The notes: generated by a model from the sequence alone, not told the origin. Shown: positions 1-7,722, counted from the stretch's first letter. The stretch: 64,000 bases of DNA from Desmonostoc vinosum HA7617-LM4 (GCA_019359515.1 JAHHHC010000023.1:1-64000), one strand, 5' to 3'. Translations and numbers: made by a program.

Positions 1-39
1 GCGCGGGTAAGGTTACTGGGGTAAGCTTTACTCATGTCG

Positions 40-94
40 CTCTCTCGGTGCTGTGTATTTTGCTATTCGCAGCTTACACTGAGAGAGTTTTTTT
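40..94 (+). terminator. Probable intrinsic terminator of an upstream gene outside the window
   Basis: An 11-bp imperfect stem (CTCTCTCGGTG pairing with CACTGAGAGAG, one G-T wobble) is extended inward by CTG/CAG and is followed by seven T residues. This is the form of a Rho-independent terminator read on the plus strand. The gene it would end lies left of the window. Confidence 0.55.
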
Positions 95-348
95 ACAAAC
101 TACCTGACTTTTCAAACAGCCTCTAAGGGTATCTATTGCCCGTTCTCTATTCCCTCTGAAGATACAATGTTCGGATTGCAACCTAGCTGTATAAGCTTTT
201 TCTAAGTGAGAGACATTATACATTATAAAGTTATGTTGCAAATACTACAGTTTTAGAGCTAGCGCAAAGTGGACAATTTGACAATCTTTAATCCTGAATC
301 TACTTGGCGTATAGTCATAATTTGTCCGCGAGCAACAAGACTTGATTT
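95..348. other. Intergenic region upstream of nrdJ
   Basis: No convincing gene. Short overlapping frames here are shadows. The stretch is AT-rich and should hold the nrdJ promoter, but I can place neither a -10 element nor a cobalamin riboswitch. The ATG at 349 has no strong Shine-Dalgarno sequence. Confidence 0.4.
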
Positions 349-3300
349 ATGGTTCGAGAGCTTGAACGAAAACGCCAAAGCGCACAGTTTCCTGAAACAG
401 CCCCTGCTGCTAATCCTGTATTTTTTAGAACTTACAGCCGCCGTACAGAGGGAGGATTGAGAGAAACATGGGATGATGTATGCGATCGCACCCTGCAAGG
501 TTTAATCGAGTTGGGTAAGCTAAGCCAACAAGAGGCTGCCATCCTCAAGCAGATGCAGCAAAACCTCAAAGCTTTGCCTAGTGGTCGTTGGTTATGGGTT
601 GGTGGGACAGACTGGATAGCGAAGCCCAAGAATTTTTCTGGGGCTTATAACTGTACTTCTACTAACCTCGAAGATTGGAGTGCTTTCGGGTTGATGATGG
701 ATTTAGCAATGATGGGCTGTGGGACTGGAGCCATCATAGAACCGCAGTATATTAACCAACTGCCTCCTATTCGTAATGCTTTGCATATCACTGTGCAGGG
801 CAAAATTGGTAGCACTCCCAAAGACTTGCGTCGTGAATATACTGAAACTCATATAGAAGGTAACAAGGTTACTATCCACGTTGGAGATAGCCGAGAAGGT
901 TGGGTGAAATCATATCTAACCCTCTTAGAACTCTCTACTGATGAGCAATTTACTAATTCTGTAGAAGTCATAGTTGATATCAGTGATGTCCGTCAGGCAG
1001 GAGAAACTCTCAATGGTTTTGGCGGAGTTGCAAATCCTGTGAAATTGCCCGGACTTTATGAGCATTGTGCATCTATCCTTAATAAAGCTATAGGTAGACA
1101 ACTAAACTCTGTTGAATGCTGCTTGTTAATTGATCAGGCTGCTGTCACCATAGTTGCTGGTAATATTCGCCGTTGTTTACCAGAAGATGCCCTAGTTCAT
1201 ACTTCCAAAGGTCTTATTCCCATTTGCGATGTCCTGGTAGGCGACTTAGTGCAAACGCCTCTGGGATTCCGGCGAGTTGTTGATAAATTTGACCAAGGAT
1301 ACCAGGATGTTTATGAGATTGAAACTAATGCGACTTATCCCAGAGCAACTTTAAATCACAAACAAGCTGTTTTAGCAGATGCTAAAGGCGCAGTCAACTG
1401 GCAGCCTATTGCTAGTTTAGTTGAAGGCGATCGCCTCTTACACAACACGCAAATTTTACCTGGAAAAGTCACTCATCTACCTGTTGATTTTCCTAAATCT
1501 GGTTCGATACAAAGTCGAACAGCTAAATCCTTTTCCATTCCTGAATTCACGCCTGAAATAGCTTGGCTAATTGGCTTAACTCATGGTGATGGCTATATCG
1601 CCCTTGGTTGTAACAAGCACAACAAACCTTATGGCCGTGTTGAATGGTCGATGAATAGTTTAGATACCGAACTCACAGCGAGAACACAAGCGAAAATAGA
1701 CGCCGCTTTAGGTTTATTTGGTCTGACAGCCACTCATAGCATTACTAGGGGTGAAAACACAGCCAAGTCTATTTGTTCCTCTATTCGCTTAGCTGAGTAC
1801 TTCCATCGCCATATTCAGCAACCTAATGTTTCTTTGGTGATTCCTGGTTTTATTTTGCAAGGTTCAGTAGATATTAGAGCTGCTTACCTAGCTGGATTAA
1901 TGGATAGCAACGGTGCTGTTAATAACCAACCTCCTGATTTGGTTACATCAGTTTATCGGTCGTTTATCAGACAGGTAGGTGCTGTTTTATCTAGTTTGGG
2001 TATCGCTGGCAGAATCACCACTAATCGTCCACAGCAGCAGAAATGGCAAATCAAGTACAACCTGACAATTCCAGCACTTAAAGACCGTTACAATTCCCTA
2101 ATTGCACCTCACTCGCTCAAAGGACAACTGCGTCAAGGACTCAAAGCTGATGGTTTCACCATTCCGGGCGAAATCATGCGTGAAGCTTATACCTACAGCG
2201 ACATGCAAAATATGGGATTTCAGGGTTCTCCCTCTATAGATTCCAATTATGAACGTTATATTGCTGAAGCTGATATTTCACTAGATATCCCAGTCACAGT
2301 TAAAGGTTTGGGTAGCTACGATCATGTCCACACCTACGACATTGAAGTCGAAGAAGCACATTGTTTCTATTGTGATGGCTATCTGACACATAATAGTGCG
2401 GGTATGCGTCAGTTTATTGCTGAGGATCAACAAGCGTCCACTGCTAAGGATAACTTATGGCAGCAGGACGAAAACGGCAACTGGCGAATTGATCCTGAGC
2501 GTGATGCCTTGAGAATGGCAAACCATACTAGAGTTTTTCATCGCAAGCCAACTCTAGAGGAATGTATTGAGGCCGTCCGTAAACAATATTACAGCGGTGA
2601 AGGGGCGATTCAATGGGCTGGCGAAGCTGTTGCTAGAGCTAATAGTGATTTACTATCAACATCAGCACTAAAAGCTGATTTCTTGCAAGCATATGACCAA
2701 GGAACAGCGAAACAGTGGTTGCAAGAACACCATCCTCATCTTGATCATAATGAGCTAGAGCATCGTTTGGCTCGTTACGGTTTAAATCCTTGCGGAGAAA
2801 TTATTGGTAGTAATTTCCACTGCAATTTATCTGAAGTTCACCTCAACCAAATTGACCCACATAACTATAAAGAACAAGAAGAAGCTTTCACCGCTGGGGC
2901 ATTATCTGTAGTAGCACTTTTAAATCACAAATTCCTAGAACCTCGTTATCAATATAGCCGTGAATTAGACCCAATTGTCGGCGTTTCTTTCACAGGTTTA
3001 TTTGATTTCTTTGTTCATGCTTTTGGTGTTGACTGGTTACGTTGGTGGTCAGAAGGAAGACCAGCAACTGCACAAGGATTAGCCTTGAAACGCGAGGAAG
3101 AAAAATATCTTAGTTTCTGGAGAGAGACGGTACATCGAGTTGTTTGGGATTATTGCGATCGCCATCATATCAAACGACCAAATCGCTGTACAACAGTTCA
3201 ACCTAGTGGTACTAAATCACTATTAACCGGTGCTAGTCCAGGGTGGCATCCTCCCAAAGCTCAAAGATTTATTCGCCGAATCACTTTCCGCAGAAATGAC

Positions 3301-3870
3301 CCAGTAGCCTTAGCTTGTATTGACTATGGTTATAATGTCATTCCTTCTCAATCTGATAAAGATGAACAGGGAAATTTACTCAACGATCCCTTTGATCATA
3401 GAGTCAGTGAATGGTTAGTAGAAATCCCCGTTTCCGTGCCTTGGGCTGATTTATCAGGAGCTGATGAAATTGATGTTTCTAAGTTTTCAGTATTAGCCCA
3501 ATTCGATTTTGTGCTTCAAGTTCAGCAACATTACGTCACTCATAATACATCTGCCACTTTAGAGTTGCGATCTGACGAAGTAGAAATCCTGGGACAGCGG
3601 ATTTATGAAACTATCCAAAATAACGAAGGATACATTTCAGCAGCGCTTTTAGCTCGTTTTGATGATTTGCAATCATTTCCACGTTTGCCCTTTGAACCAA
3701 TAGATAAGCAAACATACGAACGTTTGACTCAAGAGGTAAAAGCACGACGAAAAACAGATGATTTCTGTGCAGTATTAAGCCGCTACGATTTAGGAGAATT
3801 AACAGAAGCCGGCCCCAGCGGCTGTGACTCCGATAAGTGCATGTTCCCCGAACAGCAGCCAACTTCGTGA
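349..3870 (+). CDS. nrdJ: Adenosylcobalamin-dependent ribonucleoside-triphosphate reductase (class II), intein-containing
   Basis: Reduces ribonucleoside triphosphates to deoxyribonucleotides in the cytosol with a B12-derived radical. The 1173-residue precursor contains an intein at residues 276-682; removing it leaves a 766-residue enzyme, the usual size for monomeric RTPR. Extein landmarks: YNCTSTN near residue 103 (first active-site Cys), NPCGEI with the radical Cys and Glu, a downstream FHCNLSEVHLN segment, and a C-terminal CDSDKC pair that would re-reduce the active site. The intein lies between NIRR and SAGMRQF, in a conserved part of the enzyme. The start is the first ATG of the frame; the ribosome site is weak. 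The stop codon is followed at once by a heptamer repeat array. Class II reductases are the usual, oxygen-indifferent type in cyanobacteria. Family assignment is firm. Confidence 0.95.
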   Translation: MVRELERKRQSAQFPETAPAANPVFFRTYSRRTEGGLRETWDDVCDRTLQGLIELGKLSQQEAAILKQMQQNLKALPSGRWLWVGGTDWIAKPKNFSGAYNCTSTNLEDWSAFGLMMDLAMMGCGTGAIIEPQYINQLPPIRNALHITVQGKIGSTPKDLRREYTETHIEGNKVTIHVGDSREGWVKSYLTLLELSTDEQFTNSVEVIVDISDVRQAGETLNGFGGVANPVKLPGLYEHCASILNKAIGRQLNSVECCLLIDQAAVTIVAGNIRRCLPEDALVHTSKGLIPICDVLVGDLVQTPLGFRRVVDKFDQGYQDVYEIETNATYPRATLNHKQAVLADAKGAVNWQPIASLVEGDRLLHNTQILPGKVTHLPVDFPKSGSIQSRTAKSFSIPEFTPEIAWLIGLTHGDGYIALGCNKHNKPYGRVEWSMNSLDTELTARTQAKIDAALGLFGLTATHSITRGENTAKSICSSIRLAEYFHRHIQQPNVSLVIPGFILQGSVDIRAAYLAGLMDSNGAVNNQPPDLVTSVYRSFIRQVGAVLSSLGIAGRITTNRPQQQKWQIKYNLTIPALKDRYNSLIAPHSLKGQLRQGLKADGFTIPGEIMREAYTYSDMQNMGFQGSPSIDSNYERYIAEADISLDIPVTVKGLGSYDHVHTYDIEVEEAHCFYCDGYLTHNSAGMRQFIAEDQQASTAKDNLWQQDENGNWRIDPERDALRMANHTRVFHRKPTLEECIEAVRKQYYSGEGAIQWAGEAVARANSDLLSTSALKADFLQAYDQGTAKQWLQEHHPHLDHNELEHRLARYGLNPCGEIIGSNFHCNLSEVHLNQIDPHNYKEQEEAFTAGALSVVALLNHKFLEPRYQYSRELDPIVGVSFTGLFDFFVHAFGVDWLRWWSEGRPATAQGLALKREEEKYLSFWRETVHRVVWDYCDRHHIKRPNRCTTVQPSGTKSLLTGASPGWHPPKAQRFIRRITFRRNDPVALACIDYGYNVIPSQSDKDEQGNLLNDPFDHRVSEWLVEIPVSVPWADLSGADEIDVSKFSVLAQFDFVLQVQQHYVTHNTSATLELRSDEVEILGQRIYETIQNNEGYISAALLARFDDLQSFPRLPFEPIDKQTYERLTQEVKARRKTDDFCAVLSRYDLGELTEAGPSGCDSDKCMFPEQQPTS
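1174..2394 (+). other. Intein with LAGLIDADG homing endonuclease domain inside NrdJ
   Basis: 407 residues (276-682 of the precursor). Splicing residues are all present: Cys at position 1 (CLPEDALVHT), a block-B TxxH (TLNH), a C-terminal block ending HN, and Ser as the +1 extein residue. It therefore looks splicing-competent. The centre holds two LAGLIDADG-like motifs: LIGLTHGDG (acidic residue Asp414 kept) and LAGLMDSNG, where the catalytic Asp of the canonical motif is Asn521 (codon AAC at 1909). The endonuclease is thus probably inactive or impaired while splicing is retained. Boundaries come from the extein family alignment I know and from the motifs; uncertainty is at most a residue or so. 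Confidence 0.93.
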
Positions 3871-4059
3871 GAGTGGGGAGTTGGGAGTGGGGAGTGGGGA
3901 GTTGGGAGTTGGGAGTGGGGAGTTGGGAGTGGGGAGTTGGGAGTGGGGAGTTGGGAGTTGGGAGTGGGGAGTTGGGAGTGGGGAGTTGGGAGTGGGGAGT
4001 TGGGAGTTGGGAGTGGGGAGTTGGGAGTGGGGAGTTGGGAGTGGGGAGTTGGGAGTGGG
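3871..4059. repeat. Tandem heptamer array, 27 units of GAGTKGG (STRR type)
   Basis: Twenty-seven consecutive 7-bp units, each GAGTGGG or GAGTTGG, start at the base after the nrdJ stop codon. Only the fifth base varies. Heptamer arrays like this (STRR sequences) are known from heterocystous cyanobacteria. The long open frames across it in several phases are repeat artefacts, not genes. Confidence 0.95.
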
Positions 4060-4061
4060 GG

Positions 4062-4090
4062 AGCAGCTCTTCGACTTCGCTCAGTGAGCG
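4062..4090. repeat. Dispersed repeat with core CTTCGACTTCGCTCAGTG
   Basis: The core CTTCGACTTCGCTCAGTG recurs in inverse orientation at about 4463-4481 and 47805-47824, and in part at 20375-20395, 27479-27491 and 40622-40635. The full form has an inverted-repeat look (CACT...AGTG). It often abuts heptamer repeats. Confidence 0.75.
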
Positions 4091-4183
4091 GGGAAGAAAT
4101 AACAAACACCCAATCCCCAATCCCTAACAAGTTACGATTAATGAAGAAACTATAATTTTTACGACAAACTTAGGAGAATCTTA

Positions 4184-4402
4184 ATGTTCATTGATGAATT
4201 GTCACCTATATTCAAAGAGTTTACCCAGCATCCAGTCTCATTTCTAGGTGGGTTCTTCTCTGGAGTGCTGCGACTCAATCTTGCAGACGATCCTGTTAAA
4301 AGCTGGTTGGATAAACAAATCAACTCCAGTACTTACACTCTCTTTGCAACTGAGGCTCATAACGGTAGAGCCACTGGCCCCCAACAAATTTCCATTGAGT
4401 AA
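4184..4402 (+). CDS. Conserved small hypothetical protein (72 aa)
   Basis: Starts with ATG preceded by a good ribosome site (AGGAG, 8 bases upstream). The product begins MFIDELSPIFKEF and holds HPVSFLGGFFSGVLRLNLADDPVKSW, split here as HPVSFLGGFFSGVLRL and NLADDPVKSW. The glycine-rich FLGGFFSGVLRL patch is hydrophobic but short for a membrane helix. I recall similar small proteins of unknown function in cyanobacteria, with the N-terminal half conserved and the tail variable; here the tail ends just before a G-rich repeat. No function can be given. It stands alone between two repeat blocks. Confidence 0.7.
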   Translation: MFIDELSPIFKEFTQHPVSFLGGFFSGVLRLNLADDPVKSWLDKQINSSTYTLFATEAHNGRATGPQQISIE

Positions 4403-4404
4403 AA

Positions 4405-4441
4405 GGGACTGGGGGTTGGGGACTGGGGATTGGGGGCTGGG
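4405..4441. repeat. Short heptamer repeat tract (GGGGACT/GGGGATT)
   Basis: About five degenerate heptamers of the STRR type lie directly after the stop codon of the 72-aa gene, in the same G-rich orientation as the 3871 array. Confidence 0.75.
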
Positions 4442-4497
4442 TATTTGTTATTTTTTCCCTGCTCACTGAGCGAAGTCGAAGTGCTGCTCCCCCTGCT

Positions 4498-4630
4498 CTG
4501 ACAGGTGTAGGTATTTTACATTCAGCTGAAAAAGCTTATTTTTGTGTTCCGAAATCTTTAAGCGCGTCTTTGCGTCTCCGCGTCCCCGGGTCGTTCAAAA
4601 CGCAAAATATTAAAAACCTACACTTGTCAG
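4498..4630. mobile_element. MITE-like element, 133 bp, with about 21-bp terminal inverted repeats
   Basis: The left end CTGACAGGTGTAGGTATTTTA and right end TTAAAAACCTACACTTGTCAG are inverted repeats matching at 18 of 21 positions. The interior has no frame. The right two-thirds (from AAATCTTTAA to the right end) recurs in diverged form near 48037-48199, so the sequence is dispersed. I see no clear target duplication. It could be a non-autonomous transposable element or a REP-like repeat. Confidence 0.55.
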
Positions 4631-4679
4631 CCCTACTCCCCACTCCCCACTCCCCACTCCCCACTCTCCACTCTCCACC
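4631..4679. repeat. Heptamer repeat tract (CCCCACT/CTCCACT)
   Basis: Six to seven C-rich STRR heptamers directly abut the right end of the 4498-4630 element, in the opposite orientation to the array at 3871. Confidence 0.8.
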
Positions 4680-4941
4680 TCACATATAAGAGTGGCTAAT
4701 TATATGTCACCTAGCTTTATAAAATCTCATACTTTGAAAAACGTCACAATCAGGTATTATATGAGCGTATGCGTAAGTTCAGACAGATGGCACGTGATTG
4801 TAGATAATGCCACCTGATTGGTTGCTCCTCTACAACAGTCGCCATCAGCGAATCAGAGAAAACTATGCAAACTTTGCAATTATGTTAGATCTGCTTTTTA
4901 ACTGAACTCATCGCTCTTTGTTGAAAATTACGTGATCCCAT
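4680..4941 (+). promoter_or_regulatory. Leader/promoter region of the RRM protein gene
   Basis: AT-rich intergenic DNA without a gene. RRM-protein genes of this kind in filamentous cyanobacteria are commonly cold-induced through a long 5' leader (known for the family). The roughly 260 bases here leave room for such a leader, but I cannot point to a defined element. Confidence 0.3.
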
Positions 4942-5250
4942 ATGACTATTTACGTTGGAAATCTCTCCTACCGCGCTACCGAAGCAGACTTAAGAGCAGT
5001 ATTTGCAGACTACGGCGAGGTCAAAAGAGTTGTCTTGCCTACCGACCGTGAGACAGGGCGGATGCGCGGCTTTGCTTTTGTCGATATGAATGAAGATGCC
5101 CAAGAAGACGCAGCCATTACAGAATTAGATGGTGCTGAATGGATGGGTCGTCAACTTAGAGTTAATAAAGCTAAACCGCGCGAAGAAAATAACCAACGAG
5201 GTAGTTGGGGGAAAAAACGAGAGTTTAACAAGGAAGAATCACAATACTAG
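4942..5250 (+). CDS. RNA-binding protein with a single RRM domain (Rbp family)
   Basis: A 102-residue protein made of one RNA recognition motif (residues about 2-80) and a short basic, Gly/Arg/Asn-containing tail. RNP2 is IYVGNLSY and RNP1 is RGFAFVDM; both carry the aromatic residues that stack on RNA bases. This is the glycine-rich RRM family of cyanobacteria, linked to cold response and mRNA fate in the family. The short tail (about 22 residues) puts it with the smaller Rbp forms. It starts at ATG and is followed by an intrinsic terminator, so it is probably monocistronic. Confidence 0.93.
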   Translation: MTIYVGNLSYRATEADLRAVFADYGEVKRVVLPTDRETGRMRGFAFVDMNEDAQEDAAITELDGAEWMGRQLRVNKAKPREENNQRGSWGKKREFNKEESQY

Positions 5251-5334
5251 CACATTGTTGCGAGTTAAGCAATATCTACTGGTGTGTCAAAGCTAAAAAT
5301 ATTTGGTGAATAAAATAACTTAATCAAACCGCAC

Positions 5335-5382
5335 CCGACCAGTTGTGAGCAAAACAGCAAGATCATAACTAGTCGGTTTTTC
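5335..5382 (+). terminator. Intrinsic terminator downstream of the RRM gene
   Basis: CCGACCAGTT pairs with AACTAGTCGG (one mismatch) across a 22-base loop and is followed by TTTTT. Its position about 85 bases after the RRM stop codon and its orientation fit termination of that transcript. Confidence 0.7.
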
Positions 5383-5456
5383 CATGCTGAGTTTTGGCAA
5401 ATGACTAACAGCGAACAGCAAATTTTACGCGTTGATGCTCGAAAACAGATAGTGAA

Positions 5457-5582
5457 CTACCCACACTGACCTGACGGTACAGTGTGAGCTTCCAACATCA
5501 CAGAAGATTGCCGCATCTTGGATTTGCGTCCGCGAATTGGTCTTACATCCTCTCCGTTGGCGTTAGCCTCCCCCGTCCCAGA
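5457..5582 (-). pseudogene. C-terminal remnant resembling a TnpB (IS200/IS605 OrfB) protein
   Basis: On the minus strand the frame ending at the TAG at 5459-5457 reads ...GEANANGEDVRPIRGRKSK... and ...SVMLEAHTVPSGQCG. This resembles the low-complexity tail that follows the zinc finger in cyanobacterial TnpB proteins, and no upstream TnpB domain is present. The frame runs into the inverted repeat of the IS4-like remnant at 5583. The call rests on my memory of TnpB tails and is tentative. Confidence 0.35.
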
Positions 5583-6105
5583 GCTATCCATTAGTCGCAT
5601 CTTTCTTAACATTGCTGTAAGTCAGACGCTGAGGGAATGATAGAAGTAAATAATGAGAGCATGATTGACTTGAGAGACATGAGTAGGTGGCTAATGCCAT
5701 ATTTATGCGCCGAGCAGTTTCGAGTTGTAACTTGAATTGCCAATATTACCTGATGTTCTTTGATTCTTTCGATTGTGCTTTTGATGTGGGCATTCCGAAT
5801 ATCTGATGGCTGAAAATATGGTGAATTCCAAAAATCATATGCTGCACTTGTCGCTGCTATATCTCCACAAGCTTGTGGTACGCTACTAGCTGGCTGGGAT
5901 GCTAAGTCTTCCACAATACGTACTAGCCGTTTGTTTCTCCTCGCATCCCCTAAGTCTGCTTGTTGTAATTCTGACTCTGCCCATTTTTGCATGATACCTC
6001 ATCACCCACAACTATACTTTCACTCAAAACTATACCCATCAACCCTTTCGGTCTAATTTTAAGTATTTTGTCTGTTTGTTAAGAAAGATCCGGGTAATGG
6101 ATAGC
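5583..6105. mobile_element. Deleted IS4-type insertion sequence with 28-bp inverted repeats
   Basis: The ends at 5583-5610 (GCTATCCATTA...ATCTTTCTTAAC) and 6078-6105 (GTTAAGAAAGAT...TAATGGATAGC) are inverted repeats, identical except for about four of five central bases. Between them lies only an N-terminal transposase fragment, so the element, at 523 bp against well over 1 kb for an intact IS4-type element, has lost most of its interior. No clear target-site duplication was found. Confidence 0.75.
5606..5992 (-). pseudogene. Truncated IS4-family transposase (N-terminal part)
   Basis: Of 128 residues, about the first 95 match the N-terminal DNA-binding region of IS4/Tn5-like transposases: WAESELQQADLGDARRNKRL, then VPQACGDIAATSAAYDFW and RIKEHQVILAIQ. 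In intact relatives the next residues are DTT, which holds the first Asp of the DDE triad; here it is VTT. The last 30 or so residues are unlike the family, so the frame joins the 5' part to distal DNA after an internal deletion. It cannot be active. It sits inside the inverted repeats at 5583 and 6105. Confidence 0.8.
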
Positions 6106-6250
6106 CCAACGTGGAAATGGGAGCAGGGGGAAAGAATTAGAGACAAATCATTTGTACTAGGTATTTCGTGAAACGATATTATGGCGTTTCTCGTTTTAGT
6201 TACCCGAAATCCTTAAGCTAAAAAACATCTAAATTACATAATCAAATTAA

Positions 6251-6290
6251 ATAAAACTCTTGTGGGGTGGGCATCTTGCCCGCCCTAATT
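6251..6290. repeat. Dispersed hairpin repeat (CTTGTGGGGTGGGCATCTTGCCCGCCC type)
   Basis: GGGTGGGCATCTTGCCCGCCC forms a compact hairpin (GGGC...GCCC). A close copy lies at 51435-51465, also preceded by AACTCTTGTGGG. It is a short dispersed intergenic palindrome. The rest of the 6106-6490 gap shows no gene. Confidence 0.7.
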
Positions 6291-6493
6291 ATGCAAGTTA
6301 TATGTGGAACAGCTTAGCCCTTTTATGTCACTCTCGGAAAGTAATAATCAAAGCAAGATTCTGAAACTTTCATCCAATCTAGCTTTGAGCCTTTATTTTC
6401 TAACAGGAACTAAAATTTATAACCAAAAGCTTAAAACTAAAGCTCCAAAAGGCTTTCAGCGATAGGCTTCTCCCAAACTGACAAAACAGGGTT

Positions 6494-6660
6494 AGACTTC
6501 TTGCAAAAATACTTGAACCGTCAGAGACTCAAGTCTCTGCCTAATAGCAAAAGTCCGTTGAAACGGACTAAAAATACTGTTATTAGTCGGTTGAAACCGA
6601 CTTGAGTTATCAGCCAGAAAATTTATTTTCTGGCGAGTATCCGACTTTTGCAAGAGGTCT
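6494..6660. repeat. 167-bp structured repeat: outer inverted repeat enclosing four hairpins
   Basis: The outer arms are AGACTTCTTGCAAAA (6494-6508) and TTTTGCAAGAGGTCT (6646-6660), 14 of 15 complementary. Inside are four near-perfect stem-loops in a row: 6522-6539 (CAGAGACT/AGTCTCTG), 6552-6569 (AGTCCGTT/AACGGACT), 6585-6602 (AGTCGGTT/AACCGACT) and 6613-6634 (GCCAGAAAA/TTTTCTGGC). It would fold as a multi-arm junction. No coding frame. Confidence 0.8.
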
Positions 6661-6688
6661 CTTGTAGAAACGCGCTTTTGAAGCGTCT

Positions 6689-7081
6689 CTATCTACCAAG
6701 GATATTGATGACAGCACCCGCCGCTGCACCATCTAGTAAGTCGCCTGCGGTGTCTTCACGACCACCAAGAATAGCACGAGTACCGGCGCTAGTACCTGCA
6801 CCTACTGCGGCATCTTGGATGATGCTACGTTTTTTGGGATTGCGTCTGAGTCCATTGGCACCATTGACAACAGCACCAGCAGCAGCACACTTAGCGGCAT
6901 TGCGTAATACAGTACCACGTCTTCTGATTGCTCCGGTAACTACACAAGTACCAGCACCGATGGCTGCGTCTCGGATAACTTGGTCATCAGCTGTAGCGGG
7001 TTTAGCGGGAACTAAGGTAACACCAGCTAGACTTACAGCCATCAGACCGGGTAAAAATGTCCGTTTGAGAATTTGATTCAT
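6689..7081 (-). CDS. Secreted or periplasmic glycine-zipper-like protein with internal duplication
   Basis: 130 residues. Residues 1 to about 31 form a signal peptide (basic NQILKR, hydrophobic core, cleavage likely after PATA). The mature part is two diverged copies of one unit: VIRDAAIGAGTCVVTGAI followed by AAAGAVVNG, and IIQDAAVGAGTSAGTRAI followed by AAAGAVINI. The regular G/A spacing is that of glycine-zipper helices, which pack or oligomerise in membranes. A good ribosome site (AGAGGG, about 10 bases upstream) supports the ATG. No specific function is known to me. Monocistronic by position. Confidence 0.75.
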   Translation of the reverse strand: MNQILKRTFLPGLMAVSLAGVTLVPAKPATADDQVIRDAAIGAGTCVVTGAIRRRGTVLRNAAKCAAAGAVVNGANGLRRNPKKRSIIQDAAVGAGTSAGTRAILGGREDTAGDLLDGAAAGAVINILGR

Positions 7082-7361
7082 GGTAGAAACCCTCTAAAAA
7101 TCTGATTTATTGCAGTTGTAGATGCTCTTGTTTTTAGTCTAGACAAAAGTGATGATTTTGTGGTGAGAATATTCTCATCATCACACTCATGAGAGCGCGA
7201 TCGCATCACCTAAAAGCATGAAAAACGAGAATTCAAAAGGTAGAATTCAGCATTTAAAATGCTTATGTCTTCTGACTTCTGGCTTTGTTCATTAATAATC
7301 ACCCAAATTATTTTTCACACAGAACAAAAAATATTCTGTTTCCTGCTCCCTTTTAAGTAAT

Positions 7362-7631
7362 TTAAATCGCCTGAATCCACTCTTTGACAAAGTACTCAGT
7401 CCAGATGCCATTTTTCCAATAGGGGTCATTTTCAATTAATTGGCGCACAGTGGCTTCATCTGCTGTTTCGTAAATCCCAAAGACTTTGGTGACATCTTTG
7501 GTGGGGCCAATGGTAATCAATACACCAGATTCTTTCTGTTTTGCTAACCCGTCTAAATGGTCTTGACGGTAAGGAGTGCGTTTTTCGAGGACATCTTCAC
7601 AGTAGGTTCCCCACATGATGTATTTAGGCAT
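7362..7631 (-). CDS. YCII-related (YciI-like) protein
   Basis: 89 residues, one ferredoxin-like YCII domain: MPKYIMWGTYCEDVLEKR, RQDHLDGLAKQKESG and DPYWKNGIW. The central His (in DHL) and Asp (in ENDPY) are the conserved pair thought to form the active or binding site of the family. YciI proteins are small dimeric enzymes of mostly unknown substrate, and this one cannot be assigned further. It lies about 90 bases downstream of pheT on the same strand with a hairpin repeat between, so co-transcription is possible but not shown. Confidence 0.85.
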   Translation of the reverse strand: MPKYIMWGTYCEDVLEKRTPYRQDHLDGLAKQKESGVLITIGPTKDVTKVFGIYETADEATVRQLIENDPYWKNGIWTEYFVKEWIQAI

Positions 7632-7675
7632 GATGACTGATCACTGATCTAACTGTTAACTTTTGCTGGGTTCCT

Positions 7676-7708
7676 AGCTCTCCGACTTGTTGAAAAAGTC
7701 GGAGAGCT
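7676..7708. repeat. Palindromic repeat between pheT and the YCII gene
   Basis: AGCTCTCCGACTTGTTG meets AAAAAGTCGGAGAGCT in a near-perfect stem of about 15 bp. It shares the core CCGACTT.TTGAAAAAGT with the hairpin at 34151-34183. There is no T-run on the minus strand, so it is more likely a dispersed palindrome than a classical terminator. Confidence 0.65.
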
Positions 7709-7722
7709 GACCACTGCTAACA

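Noticed and set aside
3611-4130. Long open frames on both strands over the heptamer array (Ser/Pro/Leu- or Gly/Val/Glu-repeat proteins)
   Set aside because: A 7-bp unit gives open frames in several phases automatically; translations are pure repeats, with no ribosome site and no conserved part.
6648-7076. 142-codon plus-strand frame opposite the glycine-zipper gene
   Set aside because: Shadow of the real minus-strand gene, which has a signal peptide, internal repeats and a ribosome site.
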